64,000 bases of DNA from Collybiopsis luxurians FD-317 M1 (Eukaryota > Basidiomycota > Agaricomycetes > Agaricales > Omphalotaceae): the NCBI GenBank assembly GCA_000827265.1, contig KN834772.1:655346-719345 (forward strand), read 5' to 3'. Of this stretch, positions 21,851-32,936 are shown one piece after another (the first letter of the stretch is position 1; every line of letters starts with the position of its first letter). Below the pieces are notes generated by a model, which was given only the letters and a program-made list of their open reading frames with translations, made no database searches and was not told where the DNA came from. A program made the translations under genes and the position numbers.

Positions 21851-24090
21851 GAATTATAGCGGGAGGAGGGGATGGAGAGTGGTGTACGAAGACAAAACGA
21901 TAGAATCTTGGTTATATCTAGGGATTAGGGAATGTACCATAGCGAGGAGGATGGGGTGCACGTGGACAATGTGAAAACTCTGGCTGTAGGGACGGAAAAA
22001 TGGGAGGTGCGACGGTTGTTGAATACAAAAGCGCGATAGTTCGTTCTTACTCTTTGTGCGGTTCTAGTTTTGTTATTGGCTGTTTAGTTCCTTCATATCT
22101 CATTATCATCATATTTTTCTTTACTATTCCATCTTCATTCTCATATGTTCTGCAACTTCTAATCCTTAGTTCTGGTATCACCTTACGCTCTCTTATTTTT
22201 TACTTCTTATCACTCACGCAATATTGCCAGGACTTTCTTTCGTTTGTGTTTTGGGTTTCTTGGGTCTGATTTTATACAACTGCAGGTCGTATCAATCTAT
22301 GTACTAGGATTGCTGTCCTGTTCCTTTTCTGCTATTCTTCCTGTCTGTCAAGTGAATATCATTACTTCCACTTTATTCATCCTTTCATGTCCCTTATTCG
22401 ATCACCGTATGTTTTGTTTCCTATTCTCACTGTATATAACCCTCGATCCTCTGTCTCTTTCAATGTATATCGTGTTGGTCCGACTTCTCGTAGCTTCTTG
22501 TATCCCTGGTTTAAATATCTTTGTCTTTAATCTACAGTGGCTCAATGCCCAATCTTTACACACATACATCGCTTGTCGGAGTGAAGAATAGTATGCAGGT
22601 ACAGAATGTCAACTGCTGTCGACTGGCTGTTTGTTGAATGTGCGGGATGCCGGAAGTGTAAGTTGTCACTTGATTCTTGGGAAGAGGCTGGAGTTCGTGG
22701 ACTTGATGCGTAACTATGTCCGAGGGGTACCTGTACGTGCGTAATACTTTATCGTCCAATGCAGATTCCGACGGGGAAGGAAACGCCGGTGACTCGTCAT
22801 CTAAGGTCTTCCAAGAGCCCGAGAATATTACTGACGTCCACCGAAGCTCCTCGCTTCAAGGTGCAAAGTTAAAGACAAGTTCTATGCTGGTCACCTTTCA
22901 TTCGGCGCAAAATTAATTATTGTCGTAAGTACAATCGAAATTGTCTTGTAGTATCGAAAATTTTAATGAGAATGGTAGCATTCACCTTGTACTGGCCTTA
23001 GCTGTGTAATACAGTCAATAGATTGAGGGCATACAGCGGAAATCTGGCGCGATACCTAGATCGAACTGCTAGGCACATTGGGACTATGTGCCCAGTGCTT
23101 CGAGATAAAACTATAAATCTCAAACTACCAAGATAGAGAATGAACCTTAAGGGTTACAAAAGACCAGACCTGAAGCACTCCAATATGGATGCTAATGTCC
23201 CCTGTGAGTGCGCCACTTGGCCTGAAGTGGCTTAACTCCGTGTGGCCTCGGCCGATAAAGCGACTCGCTCAATATGACTCACCAGAGTCGGTCGTCTTTG
23301 ATGCTGTGAATTTTTGGAGAATTTGGCGTTACGACTGCGAGCAAATCGCCATTCTGGCCGTAGATGCTGTAACAAAGTAACTTAGAGAGACAGAAGAGAA
23401 GAAAAGAGGCAGTACGTCTTTTACCGAAATTGCTGTGTACTTCGATGCCCCAAATCTGCTGACTGAGTTGTTGTTGTAGCCTGATAGGTAGATAGATAAA
23501 TATGACGCAGCGGGAGTAAGGTAAGGTTTATAACCGGTTTGGGACCAAGAACTGATACGCCGGGGCCCGAGCGATCAGATCAGTGTATCTACTACTACAG
23601 TCCTCCTCGGGAGTAATATATGACCGTCAGACCTTGCTGCGTACTATCTAGCTATCTATCTCTATATATCTGGCCGTCAGAGTGATCCATTCTGATAAAA
23701 GTTGGGCCAAGTCAAGTCAAAATTAAGCTTTACTTCCCCATTTGACTTCAATGACCTGACTCTGTCGTGTAGGCTAGTTCAGGTATTAGTGTGCACAAGT
23801 TCAGGCTTTCTGTCGATCGATTGAGTACTTGATCCCGGATCAATCTCTCTCGGTTCAACGAGACAGAGCAGATATATGCTGTTATCAGGACAATGTTTCG
23901 CCGAATCTAACATATACTTCTTGCTTCGGAGATTCAATCTCGTGTCAGAAGTGGATTTTCGTGCAATCCATCCATCCTTCCATTCATCGCCTCGAGGTCC
24001 TGCACAATTCAACCTGAATATAGTTTATTTATGAGTAAGCAACGTAGGAACTGAGACAAAAAAAAAAAAAAAAAAAAACGCTGTGAGGGA
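21851..24090. other. Intergenic; duplication border and A-tract
   Basis: No gene supported. The first 700 bases are the transporter's T-rich 3' flank. From about 23130 the sequence begins the left copy of a tandem segmental duplication. A run of 21 A lies at 24058-24078, just upstream of the acyltransferase core promoter. Around 23470-23670 are short GATA/CTAT microsatellite-like stretches. Confidence 0.5.
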
Positions 24091-24098
24091 TATAAATA
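24091..24098 (+). promoter_or_regulatory. TATA box of acyltransferase copy 1
   Basis: TATAAATA 43 bp before the ATG. The same octamer is at the same distance before the exon-1 ATG of copy 2, both followed by a GAGCTC-containing segment and TGCAAGCTT, so this core promoter has been conserved since the duplication. Confidence 0.6.
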
Positions 24099-24133
24099 TG
24101 AGCTCAATGGTCGACTAAGATGCAAGCTTCAGA

Positions 24134-26046
24134 ATGACGATTTTAACGAACAAGAAAGACCTTAGGTACACCACTCACGATGGAAGACATTGGACAAGAA
24201 AGGTATGCCGAAGCTGTTGAATCTCCTGCGGTCATTTTCAAACTACTCATCCTAGATGTTCGGCTTTGAAGCGATAGGGACACGCTTTATGTGCGATTTC
24301 CATACAGATTTGCTCGCGGACAATCCCTTACGATTTCCTCTAGAGACTTGGGCGAAGGGTTCACAATGTATACCGGAATCCTCACTGCACACTTCGCCCA
24401 GCCCAAGACTCGCGCTGAACTGGAAATCCCAATCCAAAAAGCTTGGATTAAAGCAAGGCATCTTGCTCCTTCCATTGCTACACGTCAGGTGCTGCACGAG
24501 GATACCGGCGATTATTTGCATGAGTACACTGTGCCTTCGTGTACCGCTGAGGTCGAAGCATGGGCCAGACAAACTATCTTTTGGCACGATGACCTGGAGC
24601 CCAAGACCCTTCTCGAGACTTATTTGATCCAGGGCGAAAGGTGGTGGACTTGCAGCGAAGGCCACTTCGTATTTGAGTTGCACATGTTTCCCTCTTCCGA
24701 AGTGAAGGGAGACTGGCATATAAGGTAATTCTTCTCTGGGAAATTCAAAGTAGCATTCATGTTGATTGAAGGAACAGCTACATCTCACCCCACAATATGT
24801 CCGATGGCCGTTCTTTAATGAAGCTGATGGAAAACATCTTGATCTGGATATTGGACGAATTAAAAAGACCAACGGCGGGTACGCCTAAACTGAAATGGGG
24901 GGAGGAAACGACCAGACTGGGACCAACTATGATTGTTGCAGCAGAACTTCCCTTGGAAAAAGCTCCTAGAGGTCAACATCCACTCGAATTGCCCAAAGGC
25001 GTCGTACGTGATTTGCCCACTTATCAGTAAACCAGTCAGGTACTGATAAAGATCTTAGATTCCGTTCTTCCCACCCGTGATCAAGAATCCTGATTTGAAG
25101 CCCGGCGGTATGACCAACGTAGCGGCCTACCTCCAATTAAGTGAACAGAAAACGATAGATTATCGTTCAGCTGGACGTAAACACGGAGCAACGGTTACCG
25201 ATATGATGTTGGCATTGTTTGCTCTCGCTACTGTGGAATCCGAGTTGCACATTGCCCTCAAAGATGGACTATCCCCGCAGACACGCGAGATACATCTGAC
25301 ACCCTATGAGCAATCCACCCATTTCCTAGTAGCAGTCTTTTTCATGAATCATGTCAGTCCTTTGCCACCATAACAATTACTATTTGCTAACTTACTTTTT
25401 ACAGCGCCATAAGCTACCCGGTGCATATAAAGAGCTCGAGAATGGCGCATTGCTTTTGGGTACTGAAGGACCAAGTCTTCTCTACGATATGTTGAAAATA
25501 AAAGATGCCATTCAGTTCGATCGCCAAGAGATGAAAATCACCCGGAACAGTAAGGCGGTTTGGGAAGTCGTAAAGATGTGTCACGAAGCAGCAAGGGCTT
25601 GTCCAGTGAGTCCAACGATATTTCGGAAATATCAGCGTCTCACCTAGAGCATAATCTAACCTTAATTCTACTCACAGTCTGACTGGAACGCTGTATACCA
25701 GCGGGAAGTCAATCGAGAATTTGTTCTAGACCAAGGTCTACACAAGAACAGCGATTACCACATGCGAGTTGCATTCCAATCCTCCATAGGAGATTACAAG
25801 ACCATGGATATCCTCAACGACTTCGTGCCTGGCAAGGGTGCTTTGGCCAGAGACCTTGCGATCACTCAGATATTCCATAATATTCGATGTACGCATCCTT
25901 TGATAGTTCCTATCTGCTGGACGTACGCGGATAAAATGAGTTTCTCCTGGGCAACGGCACGTAAGTGGCAGACGCAAGAAGAGCTAGATTTACACGTCCG
26001 TATCTTTCAGGAATGGATGGATATCCTTATTGAATCAACGGCTTGA
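24134..26046 (+). CDS. HxxxD-type CoA-dependent acyltransferase (copy 1)
   Basis: Probably transfers an acyl group from CoA to a hydroxyl or amine of a small molecule. Seven exons give 524 residues: 24134-24202, 24256-24290, 24344-24724, 24778-25003, 25059-25352, 25405-25605, 25678-26046. Seen: SPHNMSDGRS carries the HxxxDG catalytic motif of the chloramphenicol-acetyltransferase/BAHD/condensation fold (His167, Asp171), placed about a third of the way in as usual. The second family motif (DFGWG) is not obvious; ICWTYADKMSFSWATARKW near the C-terminus occupies an equivalent place. Related fungal groups include trichothecene-type and alcohol acetyltransferases, but the substrate cannot be read. 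The donor GTGCGA after exon 2 is weak but is present in both copies and preserves the frame. Confidence 0.78.
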
Positions 26047-26229
26047 CCGTCAATGCATTACTTGAAGTATATAGATTGATGTTATATGTAGTTTACGATT
26101 CATTTAATGGCAGACAAATCCAATTAATTATAGGCTTCAACTTCGCGAATTGACCGACCAATCGAAAGTAAGTATCGGAAATCGAAGGATGTGACTATTT
26201 TCTACAAAATAAGCCGATCAAAGCGTCGA

Positions 26230-26460
26230 ATTTTCAACATCTACATATGACATTGACAGCCACTAGATAACATCATTCTGTCACTGGAGTCTGGTACCAT
26301 TTCCAAAGAGAAGTTTTCATTGAATTAAAGGATAAAAAGTATCCACGGGTGCTCGGAAGCTCATACCGCCATCGAGAGCGCTGCTTACGGTGGCGTCCTG
26401 TCAATACATTAGGATTCCAGACGAGCCTTATTGGTCTTACCTTTGTTTTCAGAAAAAATT
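26230..26460 (-). pseudogene. 3' relic of a FAD monooxygenase gene
   Basis: In reverse complement this matches the final exon of the intact monooxygenase at 29786-32156, including GCGGTATG.GCTTC..., ACCCGTGGATA and TCTCTTTGGAAA, with frameshifting indels. Towards 26460 it also resembles the end of exon 12. It lies downstream of acyltransferase copy 1 exactly where the intact gene lies downstream of copy 2. It marks a monooxygenase copy lost after the tandem duplication. Confidence 0.7.
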
Positions 26461-26469
26461 ATCCTAAGC

Positions 26470-27660
26470 CATTGTAAGTAAAAAGATGGAACATGCCAAT
26501 GTCTATCATAATTTTCTGAGGCACGGAAGCCTCAAGTGTTAAGAAAGTCCCACAACGACCAGACCTACATTTGCACTCCCATCCAGCTACCGTGTCCCCT
26601 TGTTGGTGCCCGACTTAACCTTAATGTGAAGTGGCTTAACTCCATGTGACTTCAGTTTTGAAATAGGGTGTACGTTGGTGGCCCGGGAGGTCAAAGTGAC
26701 AAAAGAGACACACTGCCTCTCTTCTTCTGTTTTCTTTATGGCTGCTTTTTTGCAGTGTCTACAGCTGAGAAATTCGAATCCCTGGCACCAGTCATAATAC
26801 CTAGCTGACTGCTCCACGCCAGAACAGGGGCCATTATTTCCTTCCACCAGGTTCTCATACATTGAATTGTCGTTCCGAACTCGAATGTGCCCATTCAGAT
26901 TATATGTTCACTTTATCACGCATTCTATTGTCTACCACATCTCAGTATCCACCTCTGGCTCCTCCGCCCCCTTTCTGTTTCCTCATTCTGTGTCCGCCTG
27001 TCCTCTTCCCCATGATTTTTTACCACGATGCTGCGTCTTTACACTGGCAATTGAATAGATTAAGTCCCCATAACGTTCTGAAATTTCTTGACGAGATATC
27101 TTGCCAACTACAAACTTCCTCGTGCCGTCCCGGGATAAATGTTTCACCGGCCAAATGAGAGTGGTCGATTTTTAATTGCCTTGGGACTTTGAGTTAAGTT
27201 AAAATAAACAAAGTTGGCTGACTAGATTGGCTATGATTTTCAAACAGGATGAACTTCTCGTTGGCGGTAATCGGGTAAAAGACATAACCAAGCCGGTGAT
27301 ATGGCGGCTGCGGCGCCGTACACAGCAAACCGGAGCAATCATTGGCAGAACCTCCACTTCGAGTCTATGCTGTCTGTCCAGTAGAGGCAGGTATAGCTTC
27401 AAAGTGTACTTGACTTGGGATTCTATTTAGAAAACCAGTCCGGTTAGACCGAGCCGATTTACAGATGTTTTTTCTGGATAATCTTTCACTAGATCTCCTT
27501 GCTTTGGGAGTCTCTTGTTGGTTCTCAAGTGGTTTTTGCAATCAATCCATCCTTCAGACATTGCCTCAAGATAACCTGGATCAATTCAGTGGTGTAAACA
27601 GGCCTTTTCATATGAAAAAAAGAAGAAAAGCAAAACGAAAAGAGAACGCCGTCAGCAGCA
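26470..27660. other. Intergenic upstream of acyltransferase copy 2
   Basis: Holds the right copy of the duplication's 5' flank. Short frames at 26587-26862 (-) and 26862-27158 (+) have no family resemblance and are probably chance. A purine-rich tract (AAAGAAGAAAAGCAAAACG) precedes the TATA box. Confidence 0.4.
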
Positions 27661-27668
27661 TATAAATA
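27661..27668 (+). promoter_or_regulatory. TATA box of acyltransferase copy 2
   Basis: TATAAATA, 43 bp before the exon-1 ATG at 27704, at the same spacing as in copy 1. Confidence 0.6.
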
Positions 27669-27703
27669 GGAGCTCGATGATTAACCACAATGCAAGCTTT
27701 GCA

Positions 27704-29605
27704 ATGACAACTTTAAACGAGAAAGACTTCAAGTACACCACTCGCGATGGGAAACACTGGACGAGAAAGGTGTGCTTAGTTGTTGAATCTCTTATGGCCA
27801 ACTTCGAATTAATCGTCGTAGATGTTCGGCTTTGAAGCCACAGGAACACGTTTCATGTGCGATTTCCAAGTTTTGTTCATCGACGGTTACTCACCGCTCC
27901 CTCTAGAGACCTGGGTGAAGGGTTCACCATGTACACGGGGATCCTCACCGCACACTTCGGCCAAACCAAGACTCGCGCTGAACTGGAAATCCCAATCCGG
28001 AAAGCTTGGATTAAAGCAAGACATCTTGCTCCTTCCATTGCTACACGTCAAGTTATGCACGAGGATACCGGCGATTATTGGCATACGTACACAGTACCTT
28101 CGTGTACCGCTGAGGTCGAAGCATGGGCCAGACAAACTATCTTTTGGCACGATGACCTAGAGCCCAAGACCCTTTTTGAGACTTATTTGATCCAGGGCGA
28201 AAGGTGGTGGACCTGCAGCGAAGGCCACTTCGTATTTGAGTTACACATGTTTCCCTCTTCCGAAACGAAGGGAGACTGGCATATAAGGTAATTCTCCTTT
28301 GGGAAATTTATAGTGACTTGCCTGCTTATCGAAGGAACAGTTACATTTCGCCCCATAATGGTTCGGATGGTCGTTCTTTAATGAAGCTGATGGAAAACAT
28401 CTTGATCTGGACGTTAGATGAATTAAAAAGGCCAACGGCGGGTACACCCAAATTGAATTGGGGGGAGGAAACGATTAGACTGGCACCAACTATGATTCTT
28501 GCAGCAGAACTTCCCTTGAATAAAGGTCAACATCCGCTCGAATTGCCCAAAGGCGTCGTACGTGGTTTGCCCACCCATCAGTAAAGAAGTCAGGTACTGA
28601 TGACGATTTAGATTCCATTCCTCCCGCCCATAATCGAGAATCCTGATTTGAAGCCCGGTGATATGACCAACGTTGCCGCCTACCTCCAATTCAGTGAACA
28701 GAAAACGATGGAATATCGTTTAGCTGGACGAAAACACGGAGTAACAGTCACTGACATGATGCTGACATTGACTGCCCTCGCTACTGTGGAGACCGAGCTG
28801 AAGATTGCGCTCAAAGATGGGCTATCCCCACAGACACGCGAGATACATATGACACCCTATGAACAATCGACTCATTTCCTAGTGGGAATCTATTTCATGA
28901 ATCATGTCAGTCCTTTGTCCCATGGAAATTTCCGTCATTCTGAAGCTAATTTCTTTTCCACAGCGTCACAAGTTTCCCAGTGCATATAAAGAGCTCGAGA
29001 ACGGAGCATTGCTTTTGGGTACTGAAGGACCAAGTCTTCTCTACGATATGTCGAAAATCAAAGAGGCCATTCAGTTCGATCGCCAAGAGATGAAAATCAC
29101 CCGGAACAGCAAGGTGGTGTGGGAAGTCGTAAAGATGTGTCACGAAGCAGCAAGGGCTTGTCCGGTGAGTCCAGCAATTTTTCTAAGATATCAGCGTCTC
29201 GCCTGGAGCATAAACTAACCTCAATTCTACTCGCAGTCTGACTGGGACGCTATATACCAGCGGGAGGTCAATCGAGCATTCATTCTAGATCAAGGTCTAC
29301 ACAAGAACAGCGATTACCACATGCGAATTCCATTCCAATCCTCCATAGGAGATTACAAAACTATGGATATCCTCAATGACTTTGTACCTGACAAGGGGGC
29401 GTTATCCGGGGAGCTTACAGTCACTCAGCAATTTCATGGCTGTCGAATTACGCATCCTTTAATGGCTCCAATTTGCTGGACTTACGCGGATAGAATGAAC
29501 GTCTCCTGGGCTACGGCGCGTAAGTGGCAGACACAGGAAGAGCTGAATCTACACGTCCGTATCTTTGAAGAATGGATGGACATTCTTATTGAATCAGCGG
29601 CGTAA
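27704..29605 (+). CDS. HxxxD-type acyltransferase (copy 2), exon 1 frameshifted
   Basis: Close paralogue of copy 1. Exons 27704-27771, 27822-27856, 27907-28287, 28341-28557, 28612-28905, 28964-29164, 29237-29605. Exon 1 is 68 nt against 69 in copy 1: one base is missing near 27716-27722, so the ATG at 27704 is out of frame with the rest. Exon 2 opens with an in-frame ATG (27822), which would give a 498-residue protein lacking the first 23 residues. From there everything is intact, including SPHNGSDGRS with the HxxxDG motif. Exon 4 is 9 nt shorter than in copy 1. It may be a functional, slightly truncated enzyme or an incipient pseudogene. Confidence 0.72.
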
Positions 29606-29785
29606 TTATCAGTGCATTAGAGTGACTAGTCTGTTTAATATGAATAACTGATTGCTCATGAGCTTCTTCGAGAGCCGAACGACCGAATTCCAAACACGTG
29701 TCAATTTCTGCAAAACGGGATGATCAAAGCGTCGAATATTCAACGTCAACATCAACATATGACATTGGCAACCACCGGACATAAT

Positions 29786-32156
29786 TTAATTCATTCTATC
29801 GGAGACTACTTTCCAAAGAGTCTTTAGGAATATTAAGGGATGGAAGATATCCACGGGTGTACCGAAGCCCATACCGCTGTTCCAAAGGGCAATACTTGCG
29901 TCCTCATCCTGTGAATGCAACAAGAAGTTCAATACTTTACATTGAAATCCGGCGAATGGACTTACTTCAATAGCAAGAAAGCGAACTTTTCTGCTATACC
30001 AAGGAGTAAATCCGCTAACTCCTAGCTTTTCCCCTGGTATGGGTGTCGTAAATGGAAGCCCATAAGCTGAATCAATGCACGATACTAAGCACAAAGCGAT
30101 TAAGGCATGTCACAATAAACTTGAACTTGCCTACTGATCGCGTTGCTTGCCTTCAACATGAAATGAGCTCACAAATTTAATACTTCCGTTATCCATCCTG
30201 CTCACCAAAACCTGTCCATTTTGTAGAAATGTTCCTTGAAATAAAATTCTGAAAAGTTGGCAGGAATCTTTTCAGAGCATCCAGTCTTAGCTAAAGCAGT
30301 GTGGAGTAAGATTGCTCCCAACATTGCTTTGGTAGATCCTTGACTAGGTACAGAGGGATTTCAGAAAACGAGACACATCAAGTTGGCAAGAATGTTCATG
30401 TTCACCCAAATAGAGGATCGACTGCAGAGAGATGCAAAATTAACGCTCGTCAGATCCGCTGACTGAACTTCCTCACCGGACATCACACTATCGCCCGATG
30501 CTACGAAATTACATGGGATATTTACGCCTTGATGATAACGAATGTACGACGTCGGAGCTGACAGACACGGGGAATTCGAACAGAGCATCTCATGAACAGA
30601 TGTCACTTACGAATTCGAACATGAGAGTATTTTACATTAACTTGAGCCTCTTCTAGCATGTCGACACATCGGAATACCCACTCAGGGATGGGAGTATGTG
30701 TAATCAAGTGAGGGAGCAAGGAGCGTACAGCCGCAATTGAAGGGTAATCGACGTTCGAAGCATCTGTATATTGACCTACGAAAAGCATAACTTGATGGCA
30801 AGTCAATAATCAGCTGGAATTACATGGCTGCAAAGATTGAGAATTAACATACCGTGCGGTCCGTCCAATCTCTGGATCGTGAACATCCGTCGACCGTTGG
30901 CTTCGGTTGGCTTGTCTTCTATGATCGCATAATTTGATCGCTTATTTTCCTCAGTATTGCTAGGGAGAGGCAGAGCCTTGAGTACAGATGGTGGCACATC
31001 GCAAATTAGAGTACAGTAGTGCAGTTTCTGGTCAAGTGAGATTTTGAGATCCGTTAAGGCACGTTTTCCTTCTGGATAGGTCTCTGCGGTTCCGTAGCCA
31101 GCTTTTGAAAGCCATTTGAATCCTGCACGAGAGAGGCCAGTACAGTCTAGCGGAGCGCATTGAACCACGACTTTTTAGAAGCATAGAAAAGTATAAGCAA
31201 ATTACCAACGACGAGAGATGCATCGATCTCATGCAATACTGTCGAGGAGTTTGACGTGTCTTTTCGTACCAAAACTTTGCTGATACGGGAACGATCGTCA
31301 GGAGACGGTACTATACCAGAGACAGTGCCAATAATCTGTTTGATGTCATCATAATGGCCCCGGCCTAAGACTAAACGCCTTCAAAAATGTTAATAATCAA
31401 AGGCCTTGAAGGCTTGACATATAACTCACCTTATCAAAGTCTCGAAACCTGCTCGGCTAGCTTCCATGGTTTTGGGGAAGTCTTTGTCATATATTGGTGG
31501 GCGACGGAGATATGTACCGGCGAGTGTGACATTCGCCTCGGCAGGTGGGACACTACGAGAAAGCTACTTCGAGGCTTCAGGTTTTCCGGGCGTTAAAACC
31601 CGACTTACGTGATCCCTGAGTATCTACACTGCTCCTCTAGATCTGGAAAAAGTTTCAATAATCCGCTGTAGCAGAACGCTTGAAGTCCTGTGTCGAAAAG
31701 GAAGGGTAAAATTTCAGATAAATGGTCGGGAATGAAAATCCCAACCATGTAGAGAATAGTATTGCATTATTCGCGTTCGTTTGTTAGATTGCTCCCAACT
31801 GAATCGGCGTGTCGCGTCTTCACTACTCAACCATTCTTCCGGTTCGATGATCAGCACGTTTTCGAAAAAGTCATGGCAAACTCTGGCCGCCAGCAGACCA
31901 GCGATACTATATAGAGTGAGTTTATTACGGACATCATATGGAGTAATTGGCAAGAAACGTACCTTCCTCCACAAACCACTGCGGTTCCCTTTATTCTTTC
32001 GTCCCGAGGCCGTCCGTCACCGAGATTTTGAACCTCAGGGATACCAGTAATGCGTTTGAATAGTCGCCTGCGAGTCACAAACCAAGAAATCCAAAAAGCT
32101 CCGTACGAGATTGCTACCAGACAGAGGAAAACGACCAAGTCAAGGATGAAATACAT
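29786..32156 (-). CDS. Membrane-anchored FAD-dependent monooxygenase (copy C)
   Basis: Third paralogue of the PHBH-like monooxygenases at 7065 and 9921. Thirteen exons give 560 residues: 32156-31963, 31906-31746, 31687-31609, 31552-31430, 31378-31206, 31146-30853, 30790-30611, 30557-30477, 30421-30406, 30343-30206, 30150-30131, 30066-29966, 29908-29786. Intron positions match A and B one for one, including the 16-nt and 20-nt micro-exons. Seen: N-terminal hydrophobic anchor, VVCGGSIAGLLAAR, DCTGLSRAG, GDSVMSVDPLFGQG. The 20-nt exon ends at a GC-AG intron (donor GCAAGT); no GT donor keeps the frame. The start at 32156 is the first ATG in frame. It is convergent with acyltransferase copy 2, which suggests a linked tailoring role. 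Confidence 0.85.
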
Positions 32157-32206
32157 GGACAAAGATCAATTCAATTACTCAATTCCGTTCATGAGTTAAA
32201 TACGTA

Positions 32207-32226
32207 ACGCGTGCCCTGGCACGCGT
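32207..32226. promoter_or_regulatory. Perfect 9+2+9 palindrome with ACGCGT ends
   Basis: ACGCGTGCC-CT-GGCACGCGT lies 51 bp upstream of the copy C start and faces the divergent hydrolase gene. The perfect dyad looks like a site for a dimeric regulator, for example a Zn2Cys6-type factor; the ACGCGT ends also resemble MCB boxes. Confidence 0.45.
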
Positions 32227-32936
32227 ACAATGTGCAAGCGCGTGCATCATGATCATGCCCTTCGCCACTAGCTCCTGTCCCTCCGAGAGTCATTGTTTCC
32301 ATCCCTGCCATCACCATGATCACCCCTGCGCCTTGATATTAGTCCGCCATGACCCCACAGACTCAATACTGTTTATCTATGTCCCGTTCCATGCTCTAGC
32401 CCTGTTTTATATCTCACAAAAGCGTATCCGCCTATGTAGTTCAATGGCTTCGCGCTCGGAAACAAAAAGTTGCCTGATCTCCGGGAACATGGTTGCTACC
32501 AATTGTCCATTTCAGTTTCGGGGGCAATATATTGATTCGTCCAGCAGAAGGACCTAACGGCTCGATATTGACATTCTTTCTATTTGCTTATTTGCCAAGG
32601 CTTTTCCCGTCGTACACTTTAGTTCAAGGGAGGAGTGAATTTTGATACCATGAAAGCAGTGGCACCGGCAGCTACTGGTACTCTTATCCTGAACTCAGTG
32701 TCTACCACGCATATTGAGGAGAAGAGGTCAACTGACCTAGCGTAATCTGCATGTCAAAGGCGCTCCGGATGTATCGGATAGTCCGCTCAGCTGTCGAATC
32801 AGTACAGTCTCCCGCCTCTGATAAAATCACCGTAACGGATCGGAATGATACCCACGTCTATTTTTCTTCTTGGACCATCAATTTGTCTAGGCATTACGCC
32901 TGCCTCAGCCCAACTCTTCTTCTAATCCCAATTGCA
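32227..32936. other. Divergent intergenic region
   Basis: About 700 bp between copy C and the hydrolase. The frame at 32249-32557 shows no family features. Pyrimidine-rich sequence directly precedes 32937. Confidence 0.4.

Larger units (their letters stand above)
23130..29970. repeat. Tandem segmental duplication, unit about 3.4 kb
   Basis: Unit 1 (about 23130-26460) and unit 2 (about 26530-29970) run in the same orientation. Shared order: a segment with CTGAAGTGGCTTAACTCC-like sequence (near 23220 and 26630), an upstream region with AATCCATCCTTC, a TATA box, the acyltransferase gene, a segment with GATCAAAGCGTCGAAT (near 26217 and 29720), then the 3' end of a minus-strand FAD monooxygenase. 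In unit 2 that monooxygenase is complete and extends beyond the unit; in unit 1 only its last exon or two remain. Confidence 0.75.
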
